Positions 33,917 through 45,470 of a DNA stretch of 64,000 nucleotides are shown in pieces. The stretch lies in NCBI RefSeq assembly GCF_905171775.1, contig NC_053501.1, positions 70,111,316-70,175,315 on the forward strand, read 5' to 3'. A program made the position numbers and the translations under genes. The first letter of the stretch is position 1. Each line of letters opens with the position of its first letter. Source of the stretch: Rana temporaria. Taxonomy: Eukaryota; Chordata; Amphibia; Anura; Ranidae. The notes beneath the pieces are model-generated. The model ran no database searches. It was not told where the DNA came from and worked only from the letters and a program-made list of their open reading frames with translations.

Positions 33917-34190
33917 TTACCAGGGCTTAGATGTTGGTAGTAAATGAATATAATACTGGACAACAAACTGTAAACTAAAAGGATATAAATTGTACTGATT
34001 TAGGCTGTTTGACTGGTGACCCAATTCAGTACACTTTTTTTTAACATTTTGTTGTGCAGTATTCTGTTCATTTACCTGCCAGCATCTAAGCCCTGATGAA
34101 GAGGGAGTTTTGAGCCCCAAAAACTCATTGGCTTTTTCTTCTGGCATCTTGTCCTGTGCAATAAAGACTTACTGGACTTGCATTGGACCT
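33917..34190 (+). mobile_element. Palindromic hammerhead-like repeat
   Basis: AGGGCTTAGATG (about 33922) and its complement CATCTAAGCCCT (34084-34094) begin inverted arms. The right arm leads straight into the hammerhead-like motif (34088-34134). AATAAAGACTTA follows at about 34160, as in 3684-4064 (AATAAAGACATC). No target duplication found. Confidence 0.5.
34088..34134 (+). ncRNA. Hammerhead-ribozyme-like motif with intact CTGATGA
   Basis: AAGCC (34088-34092) and GGCTT (34130-34134) form a perfect 5-bp stem I. CTGATGA is exact at 34093-34099. A weak GGG/CCC stem follows, but the GAAA box has decayed to CAAAA. One extra A after CTGATGA is shared with the copies at 27877 and 36259. Likely inactive. 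Confidence 0.35.
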
Positions 34191-35998
34191 GTAGTCTTTT
34201 ACTAAACTACTTCAGGAGCCCCAAGACAACCCCTGACTGACAGAGAGCTGCCTCTAAAAATGAGATTCCAAACCATATTCTTTCCCACCATTGGGTCCAA
34301 TGCTTTACCTTGCTATCTTTGATCAAGAGGTGACAAGACCAAGTGCAGTTGATATCCACGTGACTTGAGCTGCCTATATCTTTGGATCTACTGATTTTGT
34401 TTTTACATTCAACATATGCTCTGTATGAGTTGATTAGGTTTTAAATAGGCCTAATTTAAAGTGTATATACCAAAAACAAAAATATAGTATATTGCAGCTT
34501 ATCAATCCCTAGATGTGATTTTTTTCCCTTTATTTTCACCTGGACATCCTCCAAATAGCACACTCCCTGTTCCTACAGTTAGTATCCACACTCACGTATC
34601 CACTGTATCTATAGAGGGAGCCATGGTTGTTACACAGGCTGTCCTTCAAACACAAACTTCACAATTATATGAATATTGGTGGGATTAGTAGTTTTTAAAA
34701 ATAAATATAATTATTTAGCTGTCCATTCAGCTTACAGGAAGTGACACGGGCACCATGATTCCGGCAAGACCAACAGTTTTTAACTGTACTGTATTTGCTA
34801 AAAATGTTCTTAGCCTGAAAAATGGAAACTAAAGAGAGGCCAAAGCAAGTAAAATTAAAAATACGCGAAGGGCAGGCATGACTAGGCCAGCAGGGTTGTA
34901 CAGCAGTCAGTAGGTTAATGGTAATGTGGTCAATGGTCGGAAATGGCTGTTGACATTGATTGGTATAGGTAATTTTAGGGAGGGGCAAGGACTGTGGGGA
35001 GGTGGGGCCATGAAGTCTGAGGGGTACTTTGAGGCAGACATACAACAAAGAAGCTTCCCACCCTCCCGCCATGTGGATGTTGGACTTGGATAGTTGTAGT
35101 GTGATGGCGGTTGGAGTCCTTGGAGAAGTCCAAATTTTGCTTTGTAAGATCAGAGTAAGGACTCATCTATGGTATGGCGTCCCATGGTTAACAGTTAAAA
35201 ATGGTTTAACGGGATTTGTGGAGATGGTGTTGTTAGTGTTAAATTTGGTATTGTCCTCCACCTGGTGTTCTGCCGCTGAGGACCTTCAAGGTTCCGTAGA
35301 CACAAAGGATCGGCAACCTGGGGGTCATTATGGTTATTGTTTTACATTTCTGTTTTAAGGAATGTTGATATGTTGATTGTTAATAAATGGCCACTACAGC
35401 CCACTTTACTCCAAAAGAGTGTCAGTCGTATCATTTTTGTGATAAGTGGAAAGTGGGGTTCACTGGGCTGCAGTGGTCTACGGAAGCACATCTAGCACTA
35501 CCTCTGGTATGCCTTAGTCATGCAGTCACCACATTTAAGGACTGCTAACGTGCAATATATTTAATTTTTTGCAATTAAGTTTAGAAACAGAAAGGCCCTT
35601 CTTTTGTTCTATATTGCGCCATGTGCTAATATGCTATCCAATACACCTAAAGTTCTCAGCAGTTCCTTCCATCTTTCAGACAGTACACCTTAGTAGGCTG
35701 TTCTAGTCATTATACACAGTTTATTAAAGTGGTTCAAAACAAGACATTTGCTCTGACCATTGCAACAAATACTGTATATCCTAATCCTCCTAGTCCTCTT
35801 TCCCGCTATCAGTGCTTCTATGTGGGTGATGATATAGGAAGATATCAAGACAAATTCTGGTACTTATCACGGTACATTTAATTTTATCGTTCAATACTTT
35901 TCATTATTTTTAATATGTAGCACCCTCTAGTGTGCTACTTGTGTGAATAGGTAAACCATATCATGACTAATACTTAACCAGTGAGTCTGTTATTGGGT
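34191..35998. other. Unassigned, repeat-like at 34970-35440
   Basis: AATAAA lies at about 35382, followed by a segment (GTGGAAAGTGGGGTTCACTG) that has the feel of a retroelement tail. I could not find ends or coding motifs. The rest is unremarkable. Confidence 0.3.
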
Positions 35999-36394
35999 AG
36001 AAATAATGAGAGAGTAGCACTCACATTGCCACATCCATATATAGTATGCTTAAAAAAACAGGGGAGGGGGAACCCAAAGGTGAACCCGATTCGGACTTTA
36101 ATGGCACAGTAAACAATTAGAAAGTACAAAAATAATTTTAATAGAAAAAAGACACATACATGGTATACAAAAGGACAAGACGATAATAAAAATCATACAC
36201 AAGAATACAAATTGTATGATAAAAGCCAGAGAGTATCAACGCGTTTCGCTGTTATGCTTCTTCAGGACGCAGTTCAGGAATCAATAATTGCAAAAAAGGG
36301 TCTTACTGTCTAAACAAAGACACAGATTTAGTATTAAATGTAGCATCCCCATTTTTTTAAAGCATTGTGTGACCTAGCTAAAACATCTGTTATA
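35999..36394 (-). mobile_element. Retroposon with 13-bp duplication and best-preserved hammerhead-like core
   Basis: TCTGTTATTGGGT at 35986-35998 and 36395-36407 flanks a 396-bp insert. On the minus strand the motif (36234-36268) is followed by a T-rich tail with TCTATTAAAATTATTTTTG and CCATTAAAGTCCG. Non-coding. Confidence 0.65.
36234..36268 (-). ncRNA. Hammerhead-ribozyme-like motif, core bases intact
   Basis: Minus strand: GTC, CTGAAGA (36265-36259), AGCATAACAGC, GAAA (36247-36244), CGCG, TT, GAT. Position 7 of the hammerhead is variable, so CTGAAGA fits CTGANGA. GAAA and a GUU-type triplet are present. Stem I is only 3 bp with one wobble and stem II only GC/GC after an extra A, so folding and cleavage are doubtful. 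Confidence 0.4.
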
Positions 36395-36419
36395 TCTGTT
36401 ATTGGGTCAGGATTATTAG

Positions 36420-36655
36420 AGTTCAGAGTAGACATATGAAATTTGTTTCAGTCCGTTTGTAAATCCAGACAAATTCTTGGTTATTCAGAGATTTGGATGT
36501 ATCCGAATCTCCGAATGAAATAGTAATGAATTTCATTAAATTTGTTTAACATTATTTTGTTTATTCGTTTTCTAAGGAATTCCAAATTTTCGGAACAATT
36601 TGAATTTGGATCGGGCCAAAAAAATGATCAACAAATTTGAATTGTGTGTTAAGAA
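36420..36655. mobile_element. Fragment related to the 7167-8450 fold-back element
   Basis: CCGAATCTCCGAATGAAATAG and scattered ATTCG/TTTCGGAA words resemble its subterminal region (CCGAATAATGAAAAATTCG). No ends. Confidence 0.4.
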
Positions 36656-36660
36656 TAGCT

Positions 36661-37920
36661 GATTGTTAGGGAGCGGGCCAAGAATCCACCCCCTTTCTGA
36701 CCAGGCCATTTTTTGCGATACGGCACTGCTTTATCTGACAATTGCGCCATTGTACCCAAACAAAATGTTCGCCCTTTTTTCCCCACAAATAGAGCTTTCT
36801 TTTGGTGGTATTTGATCATCTCAGCGGCTTTTATTTTTATAAACAAAAAAAGGAGCGACAAATTTGAAAAAAACATAGGGCCAGATTCACATAGAATTAC
36901 GTTACGCTGCGGCGGCGTAACGTATCCCATTTACGTTACACCACCGCAGGTTTACAGCATAAGTGCCTGATTCACAAAGCACTTACCTGTAAACTTGTGG
37001 CGGCTTAGCGTAAATCCGCTCGGCGCAAGCCCGCCTAATTCAAATGGGGCGGGCACCATTTAAATTAGGTGCGTTCCCGCGCCGAACGTACTGTGCATGC
37101 TCCATCCCTAAAATTACCCGACGTGCATTGCGCTAAATGACTTCGCAAGGACGCCATTGGTTTTGACGTTAACGTAAATCGTGTCCAGCGCCATTCACGG
37201 ACGACTTACGCAAACAACGTGAAATTAAAAAATTTGACGCGGGAACAACGGCCATACTTAACATTGGCTAGGCCACCTAGAGGGCATGCTTAGTTTTACG
37301 CGACGCATCTCTACGGAAACTACGTAAATTTAGATCGACGGGCAAAGCGGATGTTCGTGAATCGCTGTAACTAGTCATTTGCATATTCTACGCCGACCGC
37401 AATGGAATCGCCACCTAGCGGCCGGCCTAGAATTGCAGCCTAAGATCCGACGGTGTAACACAGTTACACCTGTCGGATCTTAGGGCTATCTATGCGTAAC
37501 CTGATTCTATGAATCAGGCGCATAGATACGACAATCGTATCTCAGAGATACAGCGGCGTATCAGGAGATACGCCGTCGTATCTCTTTTGTGAATCTGGCC
37601 CATAATATTTTGTACTTTTTGCTATGATAAATATCCCCCCGGCATATTTTTGGTAAAAATACGTGTATATTGGTTTGCGCAAAAGGTATAGCGTCTACAA
37701 AATAGGGGATAGATTTATGATCTTTTTTTTTTTTACTAGTAATGGTGCCGACTGTGACATTACGGCCGACGGATCGGACACTTTTGACACTTTTTTGGAA
37801 CCTTTGACATTTATACAGCGATCAGAGCTAAAAATAGCCACTGATTACTGTATAAATGTCACTGGCAGGGAAGGGATTAAGACTAGGGGCGATCAAGGGG
37901 TTAACTGTGTTCCATAGGTG
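36661..37920. mobile_element. Frog repeat (GAGCTTTCTTTTGGTGG family) with nested MITE A7
   Basis: Matches 15395-15620 over TTTTCCCCACAAATAGAGCT and TTTCTTTTGGTGGTATTTGA. After the MITE it continues with TTTTTGCTATGATAAATATC, TTGGTTTGCGCAAAAGGTAT and ATAGCGTCTACAAAATAGGG, then CAGCGATCAGAGCTAAAAAT near 37820. The 85- and 84-residue reading frames in it are not gene-like. Confidence 0.65.
36878..37601. mobile_element. GGGCCAGATTCAC-type MITE, copy A7 (TSD ATA)
   Basis: ATA at 36875-36877 and 37602-37604 flanks GGGCCAGATTCACATAG and TTGTGAATCTGGCCC. All family landmarks are in order, including CATACTTAACATTGGCTAGG and ACCTAGCGGCCGGCC. Closest in plan to A2 and the mirror of A8. Confidence 0.9.
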
Positions 37921-38479
37921 TGTTCTAACTGTGGGGGGGATGGGACTGACTAGGGGAGGAGACCGATCCATGTTCCTATATACTAGGAACACACGATCTG
38001 TCTCTACTCCCCTGACAGGATGTGGATCTGTGTGTTTATACATTAGCCCCTACAAAGGTGATACTTTACTTTTTTACTATGCATGCAAAATTATAATTTT
38101 TTTGAAGAAAAAAATTGTAGACTCCTCTGTACTGGCCTGGACGGCATTGATAAATAAAGCGTTACCTTTGCATAAGGCTACATTATGCCAATAAAGCAGT
38201 ACCAACTAAATTTGGCAAGGTGTGGGGAGGCTGGATAAATGATACACCCACTGTAACTGATTGAATATCTGTACACTGTTTTGATCTCTCTGAGGGCGAA
38301 TATACTGGTTTCTAAGGAACCACGTGGTCATGTTGTATGTTCATCCTCGGTCATTGAAGATGATCGTCTATTGGAGTTACAGCTGTCTATAACATATTGT
38401 GGTGTTTTCTTGAATGGTTATGTCCTTGTATTTAAAATAAACAACAACAAGCAGTTAGAAGGTAGAAACTGTGGGGGAA
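37921..38479. other. Hairpin then unassigned sequence
   Basis: 37945-38015 has an inverted pair GGGGAGGAGACCGATC / GATCTGTCTCTACTCCCC around TATACTAGGAACA, probably the continuation of the frog repeat. The remainder is unassigned. Confidence 0.4.
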
Positions 38480-39063
38480 GCAGATCACAGAAGGTTTTTT
38501 ACCTTCATGCATTTACAAACCTTCTGCCTTTACAACCACTTTAAGGACATCTTGCGGCAGAGTACTGCACTGCTGGAGCGGGGCAGCTCTGTATAAAAGG
38601 TGTGCTTTGCAGCCTGAGCTGCTTTTCATTATTTTAAACAGGAAGTTAACCCAGAAAAAAAACACCACCTGCAAGACAAAGGCATAATGAGCTAGTATGC
38701 ATGGCATACTAGCTCAATATGTAATAGTCCCCTCCGATTGAAGCCCCCGCAGCCATCCTCTTTCAACGCCCGGGCAGCCGACATCTTGCACGGGGGTTAC
38801 TTCCGCATATCGCGGCTCCGGCGCTCTGATTGGTCGGAACTGTGATGACATCACTCCCGCACATGCACGCGGGAGCCGACAGTGACGGCACGGCCTCAAT
38901 GAAGAACGACGCACTACAGTGCGCCTGTGGCGCTTGTCTACGGCACATGCGCGGTAGACAGCGCCACCCAGGATTAAAGTACATTTTTTGCACCTACAGG
39001 TAAGCTTTAATCTAGGCTTACCTGTAAGTTAAAGTAGTTGTAAAGGGTTTACAACCACTTTAA
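38480..39063. mobile_element. piggyBac-like MITE sequences with TTAA ends
   Basis: TTTACAACCACTTTAA with TTAA occurs at 38541-38544 and again at 39060-39063. The intervening CATAATGAGCTAGTATGC with its complement GCATACTAGCTCA forms a hairpin near 38690, and the segment ends ACAGGTAAGCTTTAATCTAGG. Typical of the same TTAA group, but pairing of left and right ends is unclear. Confidence 0.55.
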
Positions 39064-39071
39064 CAACTGAG

Positions 39072-39795
39072 GCCCAGATTCTTAAAGGCGTTACGACGGC
39101 GCAACACCATTTGCGCCGTCGTAAGTCCTAATCTGGCCCCGGGTATCTATGCGACTGATTCTTAGAATCAGTTACGCATAGATACCCATTAGATCTGACA
39201 GGCGTAAGGCTCTTACGCTGTCAGATCTTAAATGCAATTTTGTTTCCCGCCACTAGGTGTCGCGGACGTCGTTTTCCCCGTCGCTTATGTAAATTAGTTA
39301 ATTACGGCGATTCCCGAACGTACGCGCGCTCGACGCAGAGAATTTACGTCGTTTCCGTAGCCTTTCCGACGCGTAAAGTTGCCCCTGGGTCTATGAGGCG
39401 CATTCAATGTTAAGTATGGCCGTCGTTCTCACGTCGAAATTTCAAAAATCTATGTCGTTTGCGTAAGACGTCCGTGAATGGCGCTGGACGCCATTTACGT
39501 TAAAGTCTAAGCAAATGACGTCGCTGCGACGTCATTTAGCGAAATGCACGTTGAGTAATTTACCCGACGGAGCATGCGCAGTACGCTCGGCGCGGGAGCG
39601 CGCCTAATTTAAATGGTGCCCGCCCCATTTGAATTGGGCGGGCTTGCGCCGAGCGATTTAACGATACACCGCCGCAAGTTTACAGGTAAGTGTTCTGAGA
39701 ATCAGGCACTAACGTTGTAAACCTGCGGCGGTGTAACGTAAATCTCATACGTTACGCTGCCCAGGAGCAACGTAATTGTATGAGAATCTGGGCCC
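39072..39795. mobile_element. GGGCCAGATTCAC-type MITE, copy A8, inverted orientation (TSD GAG)
   Basis: GAG at 39069-39071 and 39796-39798 flanks GCCCAGATTCTTA and GAGAATCTGGGCCC. The internal order is reversed relative to A7: CGCCACTAGGTG-type and GTTTGCGTAAGACGTCC run left to right as complements. It holds a GGAGCATGCGCAGTAC block. Confidence 0.9.
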
Positions 39796-39798
39796 GAG

Positions 39799-40349
39799 GA
39801 TCATAAGCAGAAAAAATAGTCTAGAGAACGAAAGCATATGCTTTGGAAAGAGTGATTCTTTTGGTATTTTATTGAATACAATGTTTTAATTTTTATTTAT
39901 GTATATTTAAATCAATAGCATTTTCTCCTTATGTGCACAGTTAGGCTAACAGCTTTATATATCACATAAACCTAAACTTACTATTAGGAGCTACATTGAA
40001 AGATTGTTAAATAAAAAACAGTTGCTGCATTGTGTAAACAAGCAAAATAAAAATGTCTTAAAATATACAAAAATGCGCTGTCATTACCACTCTGCACAAA
40101 GCGATCTCCTGCCTCTGTTCTTCCCATAATTAAGGCAATGGAAGCAGTGACTCGAAAACTGTCTTCCTCCCCAGGGCCAAGCCTGTAAATTATATTTCAA
40201 TGTACGACCACAATTCTTTCTCTTTTGACAGAACATGTTAACTACTTCACTGCCAGCTATCTTATAAAGTAAAAAAAAAGCAACAATTAAACAAAACACA
40301 AAAAAAGCACAACAGTTTTATATTTTATACCAATATTTAATGAAAATAC
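39799..40349. other. A/T-rich DNA, no recognised feature
   Basis: No repeat family or coding signal identified. Possibly unique sequence. Confidence 0.45.
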
Positions 40350-40438
40350 AATGGGGTTAATTTACTAAAACTGGAGCGTGCAAAATAAGGTGCAGCTGTG
40401 CATAGAAACCATTTAGTTTCCATTTTTTTGGTCAAAGC

Positions 40439-41646
40439 TTAAAGTGGTTCTAAAGGCTCAAGGTTTTAAATCTTCATGCATTCTATGCATGATGGTAAAA
40501 AACATTCTTAGCCAGATTCAAGTAAGTCGCCACATCTTTAAGGCGGCGTAGCGTATCGTATTTACGCTACGCCGCCTTAAGTCAGAGAGGCAAGTACTGT
40601 ATTCACAAAGTACTTGCCTCCTAACTTACGGCGGCGTAGCGTAAATGGGGCCGGCGTAAGCGCGCCTAATTCAAATGAGGATGGGGGGCGTGTTTTATGT
40701 TAATGTTTGGTGACCCGACGTGATTGACGTTTTTTACAAATGGCGCATGCGCCGTCCGTGTACATATCCCAGTGTGCATTGCTCCAAAGTACGCCGCAAG
40801 GACGTATTGGTTTCGACGTGAACGTAAATTACGTCAAGCCCCATTCACGGACGACTTACGCAAACAACGTAAATTTTTCAAATTTAGACGCAGGGAACGA
40901 CGGCCATACTTAACATTGACTAGGCCAGCTATTTGTTCGACCAACTTTATGCTGGGAATCGCCTTACGTAAACGGCGTATCTTTACTGCGACGGGCGCAC
41001 GTACGTTCGTGAATCGGCGTATATAGGCATTTACATATTCTACCCTGAACTCAGCGGAAGCGCCACCTAGCGGCCGGCGGAAAAATTGCACCCTAAGTTA
41101 CGATGGCGCAGGCTGTTGTATCTTAGCTAGGTTTAAGTGTATCTCAGTTTGAGCATACACTTAAACTTACGACGGCGCAGATTCCGAGTTACGTCGCCGT
41201 ATCTATTGATACGCCGGCGTAACTATTTGTGAATCTGGCTATCTGTGTGCAGCAGACCCCCCCCCCCCACAAATACTTTCCTGAGCCCCATGGCGATCCA
41301 GCGATGAGCATGAAATTCTCAGCTATCCAGGGAACCCTCCCTCCACATTGGCCCCTGCTGCTGTCAATCACAGCCAGTGAGACAATTAGGAGAGAGAGGG
41401 GCAGTGCCAAGCCACAGCTCTGTGTGTGAGTGGACAAGCAGACTGCTTTGGTGCCCCCATTACAAGTTGCTTGCTCTGGGGGCACTCGGCAGGAGGGAGG
41501 GGCCAGGAGCGCTGGCAGGGGGACCAGAGAAAGGGGGGATCGGGGCTGCTCTGCTCTGTACAAAACCGCTGAACAGAGCATGTAAGTATGATATGTTTGT
41601 TATTTTTTTATTTTTTTTTAAATGATTGCCTTTAATATCACTTTAA
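40439..41646. mobile_element. piggyBac-like MITE (TTAA both ends) carrying copy A9
   Basis: TTAA at 40439-40442 and 41643-41646. Left end AAAGTGGTTCTAAAGGC, right end ATATCACTTTAA. The interior right half matches 13086-13380, with GGTGCCCCCATTACAAG. Confidence 0.75.
40511..41239. mobile_element. GGGCCAGATTCAC-type MITE, copy A9
   Basis: The ends GCCAGATTCAAGTAAG and TTGTGAATCTGGC are complementary. A perfect GGCGCATGCGCC palindrome lies at 40742-40753. Core GACTTACGCAAACAACGT and GGGAACGACGGCCATACTTA are present. Target duplication not clear (TTA left, TAT right). Confidence 0.85.
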
Positions 41647-41937
41647 CTGAAAACGCTGAAGTTAGAAGCTGATTGGGTACCATGCACAGTCACACCAGAT
41701 TTTGCACTCTCCAGCTTTAGTAAATCAACACAATGTCAGGCTTTGCATCTAAATAGATACACAAATACTGAAACGGCCATATATTATTTGTAAACCAATC
41801 AATTGCTCAGAGTCTGATGTGTTTTATTCCCAAGTGGTTACTCATAATTAACCATCCTCCTGTGGCCTTAGGGAGTGTATGGCAACAAGATGAACAAGTT
41901 AAAACTGGAAAGATACAAACAGTCAACTACATATAAT

Positions 41938-42688
41938 GGCCCAGATTCTCGTAGGAGTTACGCCGGCGTATCTCCAGATATGCCGTCGTAACTCTGAGTT
42001 TGAGGTGTTGTATCTATGCGCCTGATTCTTAGAATCAGTTACGCATAGATTTGTCTTAGATCCGACCGGCGCAAGTCTCTTACGCCGTCGTATCTAAGTT
42101 GCATATTTACGCTGGCCGCTAGGTGGCGCTTCTGTCGATTTACGCAACGAATATGGTAATGAGCTAGATACGCCGATTCTCAAAATGTACGTGCGGCCGG
42201 CGCTTTTTTTTACGTCGTTTACGTTAGGCTTTTTTGGGTGTAAAGTTACCCCTGCTCTATGAGGCGTAGATGAGGCGTACCAATGTTAGGTATGGACGTT
42301 GGAACAGCGTCAAATTTTTCACGTTTTACGTCGTTTGCGTAAGTCGTCCGTGAATGGGGCTGGACGTAAGTTACATTCACGTCGACTAGGCATTAAGCGG
42401 GCGCAATTTAATTTGAAAATTCAATGTGATACTGAGCATGTGTTCACATGCGCCGTTCGAAAAAAGGGTCGAATACGTGGGGTCGCGATTAATTTCCATA
42501 AAACACGCCCACCACTTCCACATTTGAATTAGGCGGGCTTACGTCGGCCCAGTTACACTACGCCGGTGTAACTTAAATCGCAAGTTCTTTGAGAATACGA
42601 GACATGCCGCTCTAAGTTACGGTGGCGTAGTGTATCTCAGATGCGCTACGCCCGCCTAAAGATAGGCGATTCTACGAGTATCTGGGCC
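41938..42688. mobile_element. GGGCCAGATTCAC-type MITE, copy A10 (TSD AAT)
   Basis: AAT at 41935-41937 and 42689-42691 flanks GGCCCAGATTCTCG and CGAGTATCTGGGCC. Inverted orientation relative to A7, with GTTTGCGTAAGTCGTCCGTG and AATTAGGCGGGCTTACG. Confidence 0.9.
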
Positions 42689-42691
42689 AAT

Positions 42692-43383
42692 GTGTACATG
42701 TATTGTTGACCACTGGACACTTCTATGTAGTTTGTGTGTAACAAGGAAATTATTTTTATGCCTTTGGTTACAATTTTTTTTTTGCAGTTCACATTGATTT
42801 AGTCCCTTTTTACATGAAGACGATTCCATTCTGGTCAGCAGTGGGTCGGCTCCCACTCTCCCAGATCCCCTGCTGGGACTCGGACTGCAGCGCAGACACG
42901 GACAGAGCCGTGGGTGACCACGAGAAAACCGACTGAACTACACCCAACTACTACCCAACTACCCTCCCATTCACTAGGCCTAAACGAAAGAGGACGGATC
43001 CCCCTCTGTTTTTTTTTGTTTGTTTTTAACGGACCCGATTAGACCCAGAGGTAGGCAGGTATAAGAGGACATAAGTCAGGTTTGCCTGGAAAACTGGGAG
43101 GTGGATCTGATCAGAACGACCTTTTGAAAGGGGCCTTAAGCTTTTAAGATTTTCAAAAGGAAATACGTGGACATTAGCAAGCTCACCAGCACAAGCCGTG
43201 TTCATGAAATTAACCGCAAATACAGATATAGTTCGGTTTGAGCAGGATTCGGTGATCTTCAAAGAAGTTCAGATGCCAAACTCCACTGAAAATAATGGGA
43301 GTCAAATCTATCAAATCAATTTTCTAGGCTAACAGGCAACGGGTGAAAACACCAATCTTGCCTATAAACTTGACCTGATTCCT
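42692..43383. other. Unassigned
   Basis: Contains phrases that look repetitive (for example GCAGTGGGTCGGCTCCCAC near 42838), but I see no ends, structure or coding motif. Confidence 0.35.
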
Positions 43384-43640
43384 AAGGCCTCGTACACACG
43401 GTTCGATTGTTGTACGTCAGATTTTTTTTCAAAAGCACGTGTGCAGGATTTTGTGTAGCATACTAATTATCCACAAATTGTCGTTTGACAAACATGAACC
43501 CAGTGACGTTCTATGAGAGTATAAAGAGAAAGTTCATTTCTCAAACGCCACCCTTTGGGCCCCTTCTGCTAATTTCATGTTAGTAAAAATTTGGTGAGCG
43601 TTGATTCAGATCATACAAAACAAAAGCCTTTTAAAATACG
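43384..43640. mobile_element. Left part of a GTACACACG-group MITE
   Basis: It begins TAAGGCCTCGTACACACGG and contains the GCCACCCTTTGGGCCCCTTC box shared with 4435 and 54170. The matching right end is absent. Confidence 0.6.
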
Positions 43641-43910
43641 TTTGGCATAACTACATCAGTGTTAGTGATGGACGAACATCTGACTGGACGGTTCGCAAAC
43701 GCTAACCGCGAACTATCGCAAATGTCCGCGAACCGCAAGTTCGCGGCGGGCCCCATTGACTTTAATGGCAGGCGAATATTTAAAACCTGCAGGTCATATT
43801 TGCAGCCACAAAATACTTACTAGCTGTGCACAAATAGTCCCACAACATGGACACTGACCTACCAGAAGTATTAAGTGAAAAACCGGATACATAAGTAAGT
43901 GTCGGCCATT

Positions 43911-44100
43911 ACAGGCCCCAACAATTAGCCGACAGGTGTTCACCTGACAGCAAACAACTTTGTATTCTGTGGCTGGTGGTACAATAGGCATTCACCGGGT
44001 ACAGAAGTAAGTGTACCCGGTGAACCATTACAGGCCCCAAAAATTAGCCCACGGCCACAGGCGTTCACCTGACAGCAAACAACTTTGTATTCTGTGGCTG
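43911..44100. repeat. Imperfect tandem duplication, about 119-bp offset
   Basis: ACAGGCCCCA, CACCTGACAGCAAACAACTT and TGTATTCTGTGGCTGGTG occur twice, offset by about 119 bp. The second copy has an extra ACGGCCACAG. It lies in the 3' tail of the hAT element. Confidence 0.75.
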
Positions 44101-45470
44101 GTGTAAGGTACAATGTCACTGATAGCGCCCTGGCTGCGACTGACCAGTTTGGTGATCTCATCAAATGGCCGCAGAAGTCTGCATGAGTCGCGCATTAGCA
44201 GCCACTGGCGCGGTGAAAAAAAAACAAGCTCCCCAGAACCTGTCCTGCCCAAGAGTTCGTACAGGTATTCTGCTGGAGCAGCCTATCAAGCATATATAAT
44301 GTTGAGTTCCATCGTGTCGGGCAGTCACAAATAAGACGTCTGACGGGCAGGTTGTGTTGCCGCTGAATGTCAGCAAGGCGAGCCATGGCCGTGTAAGATC
44401 TTCTGAAATGGGCCGAGATTTTCCTGGCCTGCCGCAAGACATCCTGGACCCCAGGGTATTTGGCAACGAATCGCTGCACGACCAAGTTCAGGACGTGTGC
44501 CATGCATGGCACGTGTGTAATTTTGCCCTGTTTCAGCGTGCTCAGCAGATTGGCACCGTTGTCACACACCACTTTATCAACTGACAAATTGAACAGTGTT
44601 AGCCACTGATCTGCCTGTGAACGCAAAGCTGAAAGGAGTGCAGGACCAGTGTGGCTCTTGTCTTCCAGGCACAACAGACGCAGCACAGCATGGCAACGTC
44701 TCACCTGGCATGTGGAATAAGTTCTGGGCATCTTGGGCAGCGCAGCGTAAGAGACGGTAGCATCGGAAAATGAGGAGTCAGCCGAGGAGGAGAGGGAGGA
44801 TGGAGGAGGAGGAGAAGAAGAGGCAGGCCTGCATGTAATCCATGGCGGTAAAACCAAATCTACATGGGTGCCACGGGTTACATGCTTGACGGCCGTCAGA
44901 AGGTTCACCCAGTGGGCAGTAAAAGTTATATACCTTCCCTGCCTGTGTTTGCTAGACCACGTGTCTGTGGTTAGATGTATCTTGGCACCGACACTGTGTG
45001 CCAGAGATACCTTCACTTGCCGCTGAACATGGTCATATAGCTCTGGGATGCCCTACTGTAAAAAAAAAATCCTCCCTGGGACCGTCCATTGTGGTGTTCG
45101 AATGGCCACAAATTTTTGACAAATTTTCGAAACACCTCCGAGTCCACCAGTTTATATGGCAGTAGTTGGTCTGGCTATCAGTTCCGACAAGCCAGTTGTC
45201 AACCGTTGGGCAAGAAGGTTATCCGGCGTAATCGTTTTTTTTTACGATCGAAACATTTGGGTCACGGAAGCCTGCTTTTTTGCAGAAAAACATGAGGACG
45301 GCATGATGGAAGGTGGAGTGGAGGACAATTGTGAGCATAGAGGGGAAGGAGAAGGAGAAGAGACTGGACGGTGAGAGCCTGGAGTGTGGCTTTGTGGGTT
45401 CTGATGGCGTTGCTCCCACTGGGCTCGGTGATGGGAGGCCAGGTGCCTTCTTAAGGCGGTCGTCCCTAGG

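Larger units (their letters stand above)
40350..41730. mobile_element. Short fold-back MITE opened by a TTAA element
   Basis: Left piece (40350-40438) TTTACTAAAACTGGAGCGTG and right piece (41647-41730) CCAGCTTTAGTAAATCA are inverted ends. Joined, they give a MITE of about 170 bp; half of another copy is at 21888-21976. The piggyBac-like element entered at its central TTAA. Confidence 0.7.

Noticed and set aside
44195..45016. Domesticated ZBED-like host gene
   Set aside because: Frameshift, missing C-terminus and a MITE in the zinc finger indicate a dead transposon rather than a conserved gene.
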